This document shows positions 35,931 to 45,211 of a stretch of DNA of 64,000 bases, piece after piece (the stretch's first letter is position 1; the number at the start of each line of letters is the position of its first letter). The stretch spans positions 2,000,001 to 2,064,000 of the forward strand of contig NZ_CP022189.1 of the NCBI RefSeq assembly GCF_003111685.1, in the 5' to 3' direction. The translations under genes were made by a program, and so were the position numbers. The notes below the pieces were generated by a model. That model did no database searches and had not been told where the DNA came from. It saw only the letters and a program-made list of their open reading frames with translations. Origin of the DNA: Alloyangia pacifica. Its GTDB lineage: Bacteria; Pseudomonadota; Alphaproteobacteria; Rhodobacterales; Rhodobacteraceae.

Positions 35931-37406
35931 TCAGTTGTCCTCGAAGGTCAGCGCCACGAAGCGCGGGTCGCCGCCACGGCGCACCAGCAGCAGGATCGAC
36001 TTGCGGCCAGCATCCTTGGCTTCGGTGATCTTGGTCTCGAGGTCCTCGATGCTCAGCACCTCGGCCTGACCGGCCTCGGTGATCACGTCGCCCGACCGCA
36101 GGCCCTTCTCGTAGGCTTTCGACGCGGGATCGACATCGGTCACCGCAAGACCCTTGGCGCTGTCCGCAAGGCCCAGTTCGCCGCGCAGCTCGCTGGTGAG
36201 CGGCGAGAGCGTCAGGCCCATGAGGTCCTTCGTTGCCGGGGACTCGGGGGTGGCTTGCTCTTGCGAGGCGGGGACCGCTTCGGCGGTGTCCTCGCGCAGG
36301 CCGAGGGTGACCAGCAGCGTCTCGGTGTTGCCGTTGCGGTTGACCACCACGCGGACCGACTTGCCGACCTCGGTATTGCCGACGATGCGCACGAGCTGGC
36401 GAGTGTCGGTGACCGGCTTGCCGTCGAAGGAAACGATCACGTCACCCGACTTCATCCCGGCGTCCATCGCAGGGCCCTCGGGCACGTCCGAGACCATGGC
36501 ACCCTCGGCGTTGGCAAGGCCAAGCGCCTCGGCCATGTCCGGGGTCACGTCCTGGATTCGCACGCCCAGCCAGCCGCGACGGGTTTCGCCGAACTGCTTG
36601 AGCTGGTCGACCACCTTGGTCACCACGTTCGACGCCATCGAGAAGCCGATGCCGATCGAGCCGCCGTTGGGCGAGAGGATCGCGGTGTTCACCCCGATCA
36701 CGTCGCCGTTCATGTTGAACAGCGGGCCGCCCGAGTTGCCCCGGTTGATGGCGGCGTCGGTCTGGATGTAGTCGTCATAGCTGCCCGAAAGCGCACGGTT
36801 GCGGGCCGAGACGATGCCGGCCGAGACCGAAAAGCCCTGCCCAAGCGGGTTGCCCATGGCCATGACCCAGTCGCCGACCTTGGCATCGTCCGAATTACCG
36901 AACTTCACGAAGGGCAGCGGCTCGTCTGCCTCGACCTTCAGCAGGGCGATGTCGGTGTTGGGATCGGTGCCGACCAGCGTCGCGTCCAGCTCCTTGCCGG
37001 AGAAGAACTCGATGGTGATCTCGTCAGCGCCCTCGATGACGTGGTTGTTGGTGACGATGTAGCCGTCCTCCGAGACCACGAAGCCCGAGCCAAGCGCCGA
37101 CGAGCGGCGCGGGCGGTCGCCATCGGGGCCGCCGTTCGGGTTCTGGAACTCGCGGAAGAAATCCTCGAAAGGCGAGCCTTCGGGCACGATGCCCTGCGGG
37201 CCGGTGCGTCCGGCGACCATGGTCGAGGTGGTGATGTTCACCACAGCCGGGCTGACCCGCTCGGCGAGCGGTGCAAAGCTGGACGGGGCACTCTGCGCCT
37301 CGGCCATGAGCGTTTGCGAGACGATCATGAACATCGAGACGGTGGCCAGCCAGAACAGGCGCACCGGGCTCGATCCCTCCGTCACTGCAAGGTTTTGTGG
37401 TTTCAC
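35931..37406 (-). CDS. degP: Do/Deg-family periplasmic serine protease
   Basis: This is a 491-residue periplasmic protease-chaperone for misfolded envelope proteins. A signal-anchor covers residues 15-38 (RLFWLATVSMFMIVSQTLMAEAQS). The catalytic triad is His122 (TNNHVIEG), Asp152 (NTDIALLK) and Ser225 (GNSGGPLF). Two PDZ domains follow (about 275-370 and 400-490). The start is GTG 37406, which has an AGAAGGAG ribosome binding site; the upstream frame has none. It follows hflK-hflC-DUF2065, a grouping that pairs membrane-protease control with a periplasmic protease. The upstream spacer carries a TTTCAAGC tandem repeat. Confidence 0.95.
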   Translation of the reverse strand: MKPQNLAVTEGSSPVRLFWLATVSMFMIVSQTLMAEAQSAPSSFAPLAERVSPAVVNITTSTMVAGRTGPQGIVPEGSPFEDFFREFQNPNGGPDGDRPRRSSALGSGFVVSEDGYIVTNNHVIEGADEITIEFFSGKELDATLVGTDPNTDIALLKVEADEPLPFVKFGNSDDAKVGDWVMAMGNPLGQGFSVSAGIVSARNRALSGSYDDYIQTDAAINRGNSGGPLFNMNGDVIGVNTAILSPNGGSIGIGFSMASNVVTKVVDQLKQFGETRRGWLGVRIQDVTPDMAEALGLANAEGAMVSDVPEGPAMDAGMKSGDVIVSFDGKPVTDTRQLVRIVGNTEVGKSVRVVVNRNGNTETLLVTLGLREDTAEAVPASQEQATPESPATKDLMGLTLSPLTSELRGELGLADSAKGLAVTDVDPASKAYEKGLRSGDVITEAGQAEVLSIEDLETKITEAKDAGRKSILLLVRRGGDPRFVALTFEDN

Positions 37407-37513
37407 AGGGAACTCCTTCTGTTCGGCGGCTGCTGCACGGCCCCCGCGCGGCAACTCTGCCTCCTCATGAACAAGCGTAACATAGGAGCTTTTTCCGACC
37501 ACCAAAGAAAAGG

Positions 37514-37529
37514 TTTCAAGCTTTCAAGC
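37514..37529 (-). promoter_or_regulatory. tandem TTTCAAGC upstream of the Deg protease
   Basis: TTTCAAGC occurs twice without a gap (37514-37521, 37522-37529). On the minus strand this reads GCTTGAAA twice, resembling the CTTGAAA minus-35 box of RpoH promoters. No convincing minus-10 at the right distance was found, so heat-shock control is only suggested. Confidence 0.35.
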
Positions 37530-37614
37530 CCATGTGACATGCGAGTGAAAAACCATCCGTGCAGAAATGCAATCCGGTGGAACCTTGCGTAGCCCACAGC
37601 TCGATGCGTGGGCG

Positions 37615-37815
37615 TCACCCGCCGAAACGCCGCGAGATCCAAAGCAGAAGCACGCCTGTAATAATTGTCACCAGCCCGAGCGTCCGGCGTGTCTCCAGCG
37701 GCATCTGCCGCAGAGCCTCGAGCATGCGCTCGACAAGCGAAGGGGCCAGTGCGTACACCAGCCCCTCGATCACGAGGACCAGAGCGATCCCCGTCAGTAT
37801 GTCCGTCACCGTCAC
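37615..37815 (-). CDS. DUF2065 family small membrane protein (YjeT-like)
   Basis: This is a 66-residue protein with two hydrophobic helices. The N-terminal half, DILTGIALVLVIEGLVYALAP, is the DUF2065 signature, then LVERMLEALRQMP and a second helix ending ISRRFGG. Its ATG overlaps the hflC stop (ATGA), so it is translated with hflC. DUF2065 proteins usually lie beside hflC; their function is not established. Confidence 0.9.
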   Translation of the reverse strand: MTVTDILTGIALVLVIEGLVYALAPSLVERMLEALRQMPLETRRTLGLVTIITGVLLLWISRRFGG

Positions 37816-38840
37816 TCGGTCGCGGTTCCGCTGGCACCCGTGGCGCCCGGACCCGTGGCGCCCGGACCCGTGGTGCTCGGACCCTCGGCGCTGGTCTCTG
37901 CATTGCCCGAAGTGGTGGGGCTGGCATCCGCGCCGTCCGCGGGCGCGGCGGACGCCGCCGGCAGGTCGATCTCACCTTGCGACTTGAAGTATTCGAAGAA
38001 CTCACCCTTCGGGGTCATGACCATCGAGGAATTGCCCGAACCGAGCGATGTCTCATAGGCCTGCAGCGACCGGTAGAAGGCAAAGAACTCCGGGTCCGCG
38101 CCATAGGCCTCGGCAAAGATGCCGTTGCGCTCGGCGTCGGCCTCACCGCGGATGATGTCGCCGTCCCGGTTGGCTTCCGACTGGGTTTCCACCACGGTCC
38201 GGTCGGCCAGCGCGCGCACGCGCTGCGCGGCCTCGTTACCACGGGCGATCTCGTCGGCGGCTTCGCGTTCGCGCTCGGCGCGCATCCGGGCGAAGGTCGC
38301 GTCGAGGTTCTGCGACGGCAGGTTGGTCTGCTTGAGACGCACGTCCACCACGTCGAGACCCAGCGACAGCGCCTGCTGGCGTGCCTGGTCGCGGATGCGG
38401 TTGGTAAGGCCGCGGCGATCCGTCGAGAGGATCACGTCCGAAGTCACCTGATCGGCACCCAGGACTTCGCGGATCTGTGCGTTGAGGATGCCGGAAAGGC
38501 GGTCCTCGGCGGTGCGCAGACCGCCCACGCCGACGGCCTGGCGGAAGCGGACCACATCGGAGATGCGGTAGCGCGCGAAGGCATCCACCACGAGGCGGCG
38601 GTCATCCGACGGCGTGACCTCGATGGTCTCGGTGTCGAGCGACAGGATGCGGTCGTCGTATTTCACCACTTCCTGGATGAGCGGGATCTTGAACGCCAGA
38701 CCCGGCTCTTCCTTGACCGATTTGATCTGGCCGAACTGCATCACCAGCGCCTTCTCGCGCTCGTCCACGACGAAGATCGACGACAGGGCGATCACCGCAA
38801 GGACGACGATGACGGGCAGCACATAAGTCGACTTGCGCAT
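37812..38840 (-). CDS. hflC: FtsH modulator HflC
   Basis: This is a 342-residue SPFH/prohibitin-family protein that, with HflK, forms a membrane cage around FtsH and modulates its proteolysis. An N-terminal helix (residues 6-26, VLPVIVVLAVIALSSIFVV) anchors it. The SPFH domain has EREKALVMQFGQI, and QALSLGLDVVDVRLKQTNLP is typical of HflC, followed by a coiled coil rich in Arg, Glu and Ala. The C-terminal 50 residues are a low-complexity Gly-Pro-Ala-Thr tail encoded by a 15-base tandem repeat. It starts one base after hflK. Confidence 0.95.
   Translation of the reverse strand: MRKSTYVLPVIVVLAVIALSSIFVVDEREKALVMQFGQIKSVKEEPGLAFKIPLIQEVVKYDDRILSLDTETIEVTPSDDRRLVVDAFARYRISDVVRFRQAVGVGGLRTAEDRLSGILNAQIREVLGADQVTSDVILSTDRRGLTNRIRDQARQQALSLGLDVVDVRLKQTNLPSQNLDATFARMRAEREREAADEIARGNEAAQRVRALADRTVVETQSEANRDGDIIRGEADAERNGIFAEAYGADPEFFAFYRSLQAYETSLGSGNSSMVMTPKGEFFEYFKSQGEIDLPAASAAPADGADASPTTSGNAETSAEGPSTTGPGATGPGATGASGTATE
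37837..37881. repeat. 15-base tandem repeat in the 3' end of hflC
   Basis: Three adjacent 15-base units (starts 37837, 37852, 37867). The first two are identical (CCCGTGGCGCCCGGA) and the third has two changes. They encode five-residue Gly-Pro-Gly-Ala-Thr-type units in the HflC tail. Because the unit is a multiple of three, copy-number change would stay in frame. Confidence 0.85.
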
Positions 38841-38841
38841 G

Positions 38842-39987
38842 TCAGTTGCCTCCTTCGGTGGTGGTTCGCGAGCTGTTGAGCTGTTTCAGCGGCAGGTATG
38901 GCACGACGCCGCCCTCGCCGGTCAGACCCTCGTCGAGGATGGTCTTGTCGACGCCTCGCAGCACCTTCTCCATCGTCTCGATATAGAGACGGCGGCGGGT
39001 GACCTCGGGCGCCTTGGCGTATTCCTCGCGCACGGCCGAGAAGCGGCTGGCTTCACCCAGCGCCTCGTTGACCACGCGGGCGCGGTAGCCTTCGGCCTGC
39101 TCGCGGATCTGCGCGGCTTCACCGCGGGCCTCGGCGACGACGCGGTTGGCATAGGCGTCTGCCTGGCGCTCGAGCCGGTCACGTTCCTGCTCCGCGGCCT
39201 GCACTTCGCGGAAGGCGTCGATCACCTCGCGCGGCGGGTCGGCCTGGTCGAGGTTGATCCGCACGATGTTGATGCCGCTCTCGTACTCGTCGAGCGTCGC
39301 CTGGATCTGCTCGCGCGCGGTATCGGCAATGATGCCGCGGTCGCGGTTGAGGATCGGCGCGAGGTTGCTGGCCGCGATGATCTCGCGCATCACCGCTTCC
39401 GACACCGCCTGCACGGTCAGCTGCGGGTCGCGGATGTTGAACAGCAGTTTCGCCGGGTCGTTGATGTTCCAGACCACCTGGAACTCGATGTCGACGATGT
39501 TCGCGTCGGTGGTCAGCATCAGGCTGTCCGCCGGATCGCGGCCATTGCCAATGGTTTCGGTACGCTCGGAGGTCACATTGACCACCTCATGCGTCACGAA
39601 AGGCCAGGGCGCAAAGTTCAAACCGGGGTTGCCGGTCGAGGAATACTTGCCGAGGAAAAGTTCCACCGACTGTTCCTCGGGACGCACGGTGTAGAAACTC
39701 ATCCACGCCCAGACGCCAATCGCCGCCAGTGCTGCGATGGCCACGGTGCCACGGTTCAGTTTCGGCCCACCCGAGCCGCCGCTGGTACCACCGGTGCCAC
39801 CACCGCCGCCGCGCCCGCCCATCAGCACGCGCAGCCGCTCCTGGCCCTTCTTCATCAGCTCGTCAATCTCGGGGATCTGCGGATCGTCGGGGCGCTTGCC
39901 CCCGTTTCCGCCGCCGCCACCGCTCGGGGGCCGGCCTCCGCCTTGATTGCCACCGCCGCCCCAGGGGCCGCCGCCGTGTCCTGCCAT
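38842..39987 (-). CDS. hflK: FtsH modulator HflK
   Basis: This is a 381-residue partner of HflC. The first 70 residues are Gly- and Pro-rich (MAGHGGGPWGGGGNQGGG) as in HflK proteins. A membrane helix follows near residue 85 (GTVAIAALAAIGVWAWMSFYTV). The SPFH domain has EEQSVELFLGKY, and later comes the AEARGEAAQIREQAEGYRARVVNEALGEA coiled coil. It has a GGAAGGA ribosome binding site and is the first gene of the hflK-hflC-DUF2065-Deg run. Confidence 0.95.
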   Translation of the reverse strand: MAGHGGGPWGGGGNQGGGRPPSGGGGGNGGKRPDDPQIPEIDELMKKGQERLRVLMGGRGGGGGTGGTSGGSGGPKLNRGTVAIAALAAIGVWAWMSFYTVRPEEQSVELFLGKYSSTGNPGLNFAPWPFVTHEVVNVTSERTETIGNGRDPADSLMLTTDANIVDIEFQVVWNINDPAKLLFNIRDPQLTVQAVSEAVMREIIAASNLAPILNRDRGIIADTAREQIQATLDEYESGINIVRINLDQADPPREVIDAFREVQAAEQERDRLERQADAYANRVVAEARGEAAQIREQAEGYRARVVNEALGEASRFSAVREEYAKAPEVTRRRLYIETMEKVLRGVDKTILDEGLTGEGGVVPYLPLKQLNSSRTTTEGGN

Positions 39988-40050
39988 TAGGTTCCTTCCC
40001 TCTCACTCACTTGTCCGTGTCTCCCCTACCTGTGCATTAAGCCCGCAGAT

Positions 40051-41508
40051 TCAAGCGCTGCGCACCGGGTTCCGCATCGTGACCATCTCTTCGGCCATGG
40101 TGGGGTGCACCGCCACGGTGCGATCGAAATCTTCCTTGGTCGCGCCCATCTTCACCGCGATGCCCGCCAACTGGATCATCTCGCCCGCATTCGGTGCGAC
40201 GATGTGACAGCCCAGCACCTTGCGCGTCTCCTTGGAGACGACGAGCTTCATCATCACCCGGTCGGGACGCCCGGCAAAGGCCGTCTGCATCGGACGGAAG
40301 GAGGTCGCATAGACCTCGATCGGCTCCTGCTCGGCGGCGTCTTCCTCCGAGAGGCCGACGGTGCCGAACTCGGGCTGCGTGAAGACCGCCGAGGGGATCA
40401 GCTCGTGATCGACCTTGGTGGGGTTGTCCTTGAAGACGGTCTCGACAAAGGCCATGCCCTCGCGGATCGCCACGGGCGTCAGGTTCACCCGGTCGGTGAC
40501 GTCGCCGATGGCGTAGATCGAGGGCACCGCGGTGGCGCTGTAGTCATCCACCACGATCTCGCCCTTGCGGCCGAGCGTCACCCCGACCTCCTCGAGACCC
40601 ATGTCATCGGTGTTGGGCGCGCGGCCGGTCGCAAAGAAGACCTGATCGTAGATCTTCGTGTCGCCGTTGGTGCCCTTGACCAGGATCGGCCCCTCGCCCG
40701 GAGTGCCGCCGCTGTGGTCGGCCAGCATCTCCTGCATCGAGGCGCCCATCGAGACGCCTGCCTCGGACTTGCCCTCGAGGTCCTCGTCGATGGCCCGGCG
40801 CATCTCGACGATGTCGGTGCCGCAATGCAGCTGCACGCCGTTCTCGATCATGCTTTCGGCGATCAGCCCGCGGGCCTGCTCGTCGAAGCCGCGCAGGATC
40901 TGCGCGCCGCGGTAGTATTGCGTCACCTCGACCCCCAGCCCGTTGAGAATGCAGGCAAATTCGCACGCGATATAGCCGCCGCCGACGATCAGGATCGATT
41001 TCGGCAGGGTCTCTAGGTGGAAGATGTCATCCGACACCAGCCCCAGCTCCGCATTGGGGATCTCGGGGCGCACCGGACGGCCGCCGGTAGCGATGAGGAT
41101 ATGTTTCGCGGTGAACGTCTCGCCGGTCGACAGCTCGACCGTATGCGCGTCCTTCACCTTGGCCCGCGCGTCATAGGAGGTGACGCCGGAGTTCTTCAGC
41201 AGGTTGCGATAGATGCCCTCGAGCCGGTCGAGCTCTGCGTTCAGCCGCTGCTGGAAGTTCCCCCAGTCGAAGCTGCCCGCCTCGATGTCCCAGCCGTAGC
41301 CTTTGGCGTCCTCAGCGACGGTGCCGTATTCCGACGCGAAGACCATCAGCTTCTTGGGCACGCAGCCGCGGATGACGCAGGTGCCGCCATAGCGGTCTTC
41401 CTCGGCCAGAGCCACCTTGGCCCCTGCCTCGCCGGCGGCCACACGCGCCGCCCGAACGCCACCGGAGCCACCGCCGATGACAAAAAGATCGTAGTCAAAA
41501 TCGCTCAT
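40051..41508 (-). CDS. gor: glutathione-disulfide reductase
   Basis: This is a 485-residue flavoenzyme that uses NADPH to reduce oxidised glutathione. The FAD site is VIGGGSGG at the start, the redox pair is GGTCVIRGCVPKK, the NADPH fold is ILIVGGGYIACEF, and the catalytic C-terminal His is in AVHPTMAEE. An insertion of about 30 residues (from DEDLEGKSEAGVSM to TPGEGP) separates two strands of the NADPH domain, so it is longer than the usual 450. The ATG at 41508 begins the protein just before the FAD motif; the longer upstream frame overlaps the rpiA terminator. Confidence 0.94.
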   Translation of the reverse strand: MSDFDYDLFVIGGGSGGVRAARVAAGEAGAKVALAEEDRYGGTCVIRGCVPKKLMVFASEYGTVAEDAKGYGWDIEAGSFDWGNFQQRLNAELDRLEGIYRNLLKNSGVTSYDARAKVKDAHTVELSTGETFTAKHILIATGGRPVRPEIPNAELGLVSDDIFHLETLPKSILIVGGGYIACEFACILNGLGVEVTQYYRGAQILRGFDEQARGLIAESMIENGVQLHCGTDIVEMRRAIDEDLEGKSEAGVSMGASMQEMLADHSGGTPGEGPILVKGTNGDTKIYDQVFFATGRAPNTDDMGLEEVGVTLGRKGEIVVDDYSATAVPSIYAIGDVTDRVNLTPVAIREGMAFVETVFKDNPTKVDHELIPSAVFTQPEFGTVGLSEEDAAEQEPIEVYATSFRPMQTAFAGRPDRVMMKLVVSKETRKVLGCHIVAPNAGEMIQLAGIAVKMGATKEDFDRTVAVHPTMAEEMVTMRNPVRSA

Positions 41509-41633
41509 GGCTCGCCTCTTGGTCAGTTGGCCGAGAGATAGACCACAGGCCGCCGCGGAAGGCCAGAGGCGGCGGATCTTGGCCTTGAGTGCGTGCGATG
41601 ATTCTGGGCGATTTGATCTTGCTGCGCCACGCG

Positions 41634-41658
41634 AAAAAGGCCGCCCAAGCGGGCGGCC
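41634..41658 (-). terminator. intrinsic terminator after rpiA
   Basis: GGCCGCCC (41639-41646) and GGGCGGCC (41651-41658) form a perfect eight-base stem with a four-base loop. On the minus strand it is followed by five U residues (A-run 41634-41638). It lies 27 bases past the rpiA stop. Confidence 0.9.
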
Positions 41659-41684
41659 TCTCATCCTTGCGAGCGGTAGCGCCC

Positions 41685-42455
41685 TTAGAGGCCCGCCGCC
41701 TCGCCCAGGTCGACCTCGGTCACGCTGACCTCGCCGCCGGCACCGTCGCGCAGCTCGGCCCGGCCGTCCTCGAAGCCGATCACCACCTTGTTGCAGATGC
41801 CGAGGAAGAGGCCGTTCTCCACCACGCCGGGGATCTGGTTCAGCGCCAGCGACAGCGCCTTCGCGTCGCCGATCCGCTTGAGGTGCAGATCGAGCACGTG
41901 GTTGCCCTCGTCGGTGAGGAAGGGCGCGTCCCCGGCCATGCGCAGCGTGGTCTCGCGGCCATCGACGTCCATCTCCGCAAGCACCCGCTCGACCAGCGTC
42001 CGGGTCGAGGCACCGCCGAAGCGGATCACTTCCAGCGGCAGCGGGAAGGCCCCGAGCGTCGCCACGTCCTTGGCCGCATCGGCGATGACGATCATCTGGT
42101 CCGAGGCGCTGGCCACGATCTTCTCCTGCAGGTGCGCGCCGCCCCCGCCCTTGATCAGGTTGAGATTGGGGTCGAACTCGTCGGCGCCGTCGATGGTCAG
42201 ATCGAGCCAGCCCGCCTCGTCGAGGCTGATCACCTCGATGCCGACCTGCCGCGCCAGCTCGGCGGTGCGGGTCGAGGTCGGCACGGCGCGGATCTTCAGA
42301 CCCTCGTCGCGCACCCGGCGGCCAAGGTATTTCACCAGCCAGGCGGCGGTCGATCCGGTGCCGAGACCGACGCGCATGCCGTCCTCGACGAAATCGGCGG
42401 CGCGGCGGGAGGCCACGAATTTTGCAATATCGGTCGGCGAGAGCTCTGCGGTCAT
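41685..42455 (-). CDS. rpiA: ribose-5-phosphate isomerase A
   Basis: This is a 256-residue enzyme interconverting ribose 5-phosphate and ribulose 5-phosphate in the pentose phosphate pathway. Motifs are GLGTGSTAAWLVKYLG, TIDGADEFDPNLNLIKGGGGAHLQEKIVA with the catalytic Asp/Glu/Lys set, and GNHVLDLHL. Length is normal. The ATG at 42455 fits the family start (MTAELSPTDIAKFVASRRAADFV). It is a single-gene unit ending at a strong terminator and divergent from serine dehydratase. Confidence 0.96.
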   Translation of the reverse strand: MTAELSPTDIAKFVASRRAADFVEDGMRVGLGTGSTAAWLVKYLGRRVRDEGLKIRAVPTSTRTAELARQVGIEVISLDEAGWLDLTIDGADEFDPNLNLIKGGGGAHLQEKIVASASDQMIVIADAAKDVATLGAFPLPLEVIRFGGASTRTLVERVLAEMDVDGRETTLRMAGDAPFLTDEGNHVLDLHLKRIGDAKALSLALNQIPGVVENGLFLGICNKVVIGFEDGRAELRDGAGGEVSVTEVDLGEAAGL

Positions 42456-42638
42456 CGCTGCGATTCCCCTTCTTCGGATGTCGCGGCGCTTATAGGATGA
42501 TCGCGCGCGGCGGCGATAGGCAAAACTCCCGGACCGCCGCAGCGTTTTCCTTCGCTGAAATGCCGCAATTCTCCATGTGATCCGGCGACGAGAGAGTCTA
42601 GGGTCCGGCGCAACCCCAGCGCAGAGTCGAGGCCCTAC

Positions 42639-44012
42639 ATGTTTCTTTCCGTGTTCGAGATGTTCAAGGTCGGCATCGGCCCGTCGTCCTCGCACACCAT
42701 GGGGCCGATGGTGGCCGCGGCCCGCTTTCTCGACCGGCTGCGCGCCGCGCCTTTCGCCGCCGCCGGTCTGCGCGGCTCGCTGCACGGCTCGCTGGCCTTC
42801 ACCGGCGTCGGCCATGCCACCGACCGCGCCACGATCCTCGGCCTCGCCGGCTTCGAACCCGAGAGCTACGATGCCGAGGCGGCCGAAGCGGCGCTGGCCG
42901 AGATCGACAAGACCGGCATGGTCCACCCAGAGGGCCTCGCGCCGCTGAAGTTCTCGCCGAAGACCGACCTGCGCTTCGACTACGACCGCGCCCTGCCCGG
43001 CCATGCCAACGGCATGATCCTCATGGCCACCGACGCGCAGGGCGACGTCATCCTGCAGGAGACCTATTACTCCGTCGGCGGCGGCTTCGTGCTGACCGAG
43101 GACGAGCTCAGCTCGGGCGAGGACAAGGACCACGGCCCCGCCGTGCCCTTCCCCTTCAAGAGCGCCGCAGAGATGCTAGCGATGGCCGAGACCTCGGGCC
43201 TCGGCATCGCCGAGATGAAGCGCCGCAACGAGCTTTCACGCCGCCCCGCCGCCGAGCTTGACGCCGGGTTGCTGCGCATCTCCGAGGTGATGATGAATTG
43301 CCTCGACCGCGGCCTCGAGGGCGGCGGCATCCTTCCGGGCGGGCTCAACGTCAAGCGCCGCGCCGGCAACATCCACGAGCAGCTACAGGCCGAGCGCGGC
43401 CGCAACCTCACCGCGCCGCATGTGATCAACGACTGGATGAGCTGCTACGCGATGGCGGTGAACGAGGAAAACGCCGCCGGCGGACAGGTGGTCACCGCGC
43501 CGACCAACGGTGCCGCCGGGGTGGTGCCGGCGGTCATGCGCTACTGGCTCGACTTCGTGCCCGGCGCGACCTCCGCGCGCATCCCCGAGTTCCTGCTCAC
43601 CGCCGCCGCCATCGGCGGGCTGGTGAAATACAACGCGTCGATCTCCGGCGCCGAGGCGGGCTGTCAGGCCGAGGTCGGCAGCGCCTCGGCGATGGCCGCC
43701 GCCGGGCTCTGCGCCGTGATGGGCGGCACCCCGGCGCAGATCGAGAATGCCGCCGAGATCGCGCTCGAGCATCACCTCGGCATGACCTGCGATCCGGTGA
43801 AGGGCCTCGTGCAGGTCCCCTGCATCGAGCGCAACGGCCTCGGCGCGATCAAGGCGGTCTCGGCGGCCTCGCTTTCAATGCGCGGCGATGGCACGCATCT
43901 CGTGTCGCTCGACGCCTGCATCGAAACCATGCGCCAGACCGGTCGCGACATGGGGCACGAGTACAAGGAAACCTCGCTTGGCGGCCTCGCGGTGAACGTG
44001 CCGAACTGCTGA
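42639..44012 (+). CDS. sdaA: L-serine ammonia-lyase, iron-sulfur dependent
   Basis: This 457-residue enzyme deaminates L-serine to pyruvate and ammonia. The N-terminal beta domain carries [21 protein letters not shown], the family hallmark. The C-terminal alpha domain has [14 protein letters not shown] and the Cys ligands of the 4Fe-4S cluster ([22 protein letters not shown] and [14 protein letters not shown]). Fused alpha and beta parts and length match the one-chain SdaA type. It converges with a GNAT gene, with only ten bases between stops. Confidence 0.95.
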   Translation: MFLSVFEMFKVGIGPSSSHTMGPMVAAARFLDRLRAAPFAAAGLRGSLHGSLAFTGVGHATDRATILGLAGFEPESYDAEAAEAALAEIDKTGMVHPEGLAPLKFSPKTDLRFDYDRALPGHANGMILMATDAQGDVILQETYYSVGGGFVLTEDELSSGEDKDHGPAVPFPFKSAAEMLAMAETSGLGIAEMKRRNELSRRPAAELDAGLLRISEVMMNCLDRGLEGGGILPGGLNVKRRAGNIHEQLQAERGRNLTAPHVINDWMSCYAMAVNEENAAGGQVVTAPTNGAAGVVPAVMRYWLDFVPGATSARIPEFLLTAAAIGGLVKYNASISGAEAGCQAEVGSASAMAAAGLCAVMGGTPAQIENAAEIALEHHLGMTCDPVKGLVQVPCIERNGLGAIKAVSAASLSMRGDGTHLVSLDACIETMRQTGRDMGHEYKETSLGGLAVNVPNC

Positions 44013-44022
44013 GCCGGAGCCG

Positions 44023-44550
44023 CTAGGCCGCCCGCACCCCCAACCGGTACATGAACAGCGTTGCATCGCGCCGCGCCGTGCCCTCGGGCGCCAGCGCGTA
44101 CTCCGGAATCTCCCCTGCCGGCAGGAACCCGCAGGACGCATAGAGCTGCTGCGCCGCGTCCCCGGTGCGCGTGTCGAGCGTGATCAGATCGCGCCCCAGC
44201 CCCTCGGCCCGGTCAAGCAGCGCCGCAACCAGCGCCCGCGCCAGCCCCCGGCGGCGGTACTCGGGATGCACCAGCATCTTCGAGATCTCCGCCCGGTGCG
44301 TCTGGTTCGGCATCCCCGCCAGCGCCAGCGAGACCGTACCAACCATGCGCCCTCCGTCGAAGGCGCCAAAGAGGATGCGCCCGCCGCTCTCGATTTCGGG
44401 AATGAGCCCCTCCCAGAAGCGCAGCGCCGCATCCATGCCAAAGGGCATCACGAAGCCGACGCTCGCGCCGTCCGCCACGCAGGCACAAAGGACGTCCGCA
44501 AGATCCCGCAAATGGGCGCGGCTCCCGGATGCGGGAATCTCGCGGATCAT
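44023..44550 (-). CDS. GNAT-family N-acetyltransferase
   Basis: This is a 175-residue acetyltransferase with the acetyl-CoA loop in HPEYRRRGLARALVAALLDRAE (the RRRGLA pyrophosphate-binding turn). The preceding strand is ISKMLV, and the C-terminal part is LYASCGFLPAGEIPEYA. The substrate is unknown. Its ATG overlaps the stop of the XRE-cupin regulator (ATGA), so the two are co-translated and the regulator may control it. Confidence 0.9.
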   Translation of the reverse strand: MIREIPASGSRAHLRDLADVLCACVADGASVGFVMPFGMDAALRFWEGLIPEIESGGRILFGAFDGGRMVGTVSLALAGMPNQTHRAEISKMLVHPEYRRRGLARALVAALLDRAEGLGRDLITLDTRTGDAAQQLYASCGFLPAGEIPEYALAPEGTARRDATLFMYRLGVRAA

Positions 44551-45143
44551 GGCGTCACCAGCACCAGCACGTATTGCGCCGGTTTCTTCTTGCTGAGCGC
44601 GGTGAAGCGCGTCGGCCCCTCCAGCCGGTAGCGCAGCGTGTCGCCCGCTACCAGATCATGGGCCACCCCCTCGACCTCGACCCGCAGCTTGCCGGACAGC
44701 ATGTGCAGGTGATGCTCGAGCCCCGGCACCGGCGCGGCGTCATAGGCGATCTCCGCCCCCGGCTGCAGCCCGCAGCGCAGCATCTCGGCGGCAAGCCCCG
44801 TGGCGGCGGGCGAGATCACCCGGCGGGTGAAGCCGGTGGCTTCGTCGCTCCATTCCGGCTGCTCGGCGGGGGGGACATGCGCGGTGAACCCCTCCTCCAC
44901 CATGGCCATCAGCCGCGACATGCTGAGCGCGTAGGCCAGGCACAGCTTGCCCAGCACCTCGGCGGTGGGGCTGGTCTCACCCTTCTCGAAGCGCGACAGG
45001 GCGGCCCGCGAGATGCCGCTGCGCTCGGCCAGCTGGTCGAGCGTCAGCCCGGCCTCGGCGCGCAGCGCAGCAAGCCGCCGCGCCAGCCGCGCGGTCAGAT
45101 CGCCCAAGGGCGCGGGCAGGGTTTTTTCCGACAAGGCATCCAT
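44547..45143 (-). CDS. XRE-type regulator with C-terminal cupin
   Basis: This is a 198-residue regulator. Residues 15-75 form a helix-turn-helix (LAALRAEAGLTLDQLAERSGISRAALSRFEKGETSPTA), and residues 110-190 form a small cupin (EIAYDAAPVPGLEHHLHMLSGKLRVEVEGVAHDLVAGDTLRY) that probably senses a small ligand. This layout is that of PuuR/SutR-type repressors. It is translationally coupled to the GNAT gene, suggesting an amine or amino-acid response that ends in acetylation; that is inference. Confidence 0.9.
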   Translation of the reverse strand: MDALSEKTLPAPLGDLTARLARRLAALRAEAGLTLDQLAERSGISRAALSRFEKGETSPTAEVLGKLCLAYALSMSRLMAMVEEGFTAHVPPAEQPEWSDEATGFTRRVISPAATGLAAEMLRCGLQPGAEIAYDAAPVPGLEHHLHMLSGKLRVEVEGVAHDLVAGDTLRYRLEGPTRFTALSKKKPAQYVLVLVTP

Positions 45144-45211
45144 AGGGGAGTCTCCGGGGTTCTCTCTATAAAGGGAAATATTCCCGATTTAGGCCCACAG
45201 CGCAAGCCCGC

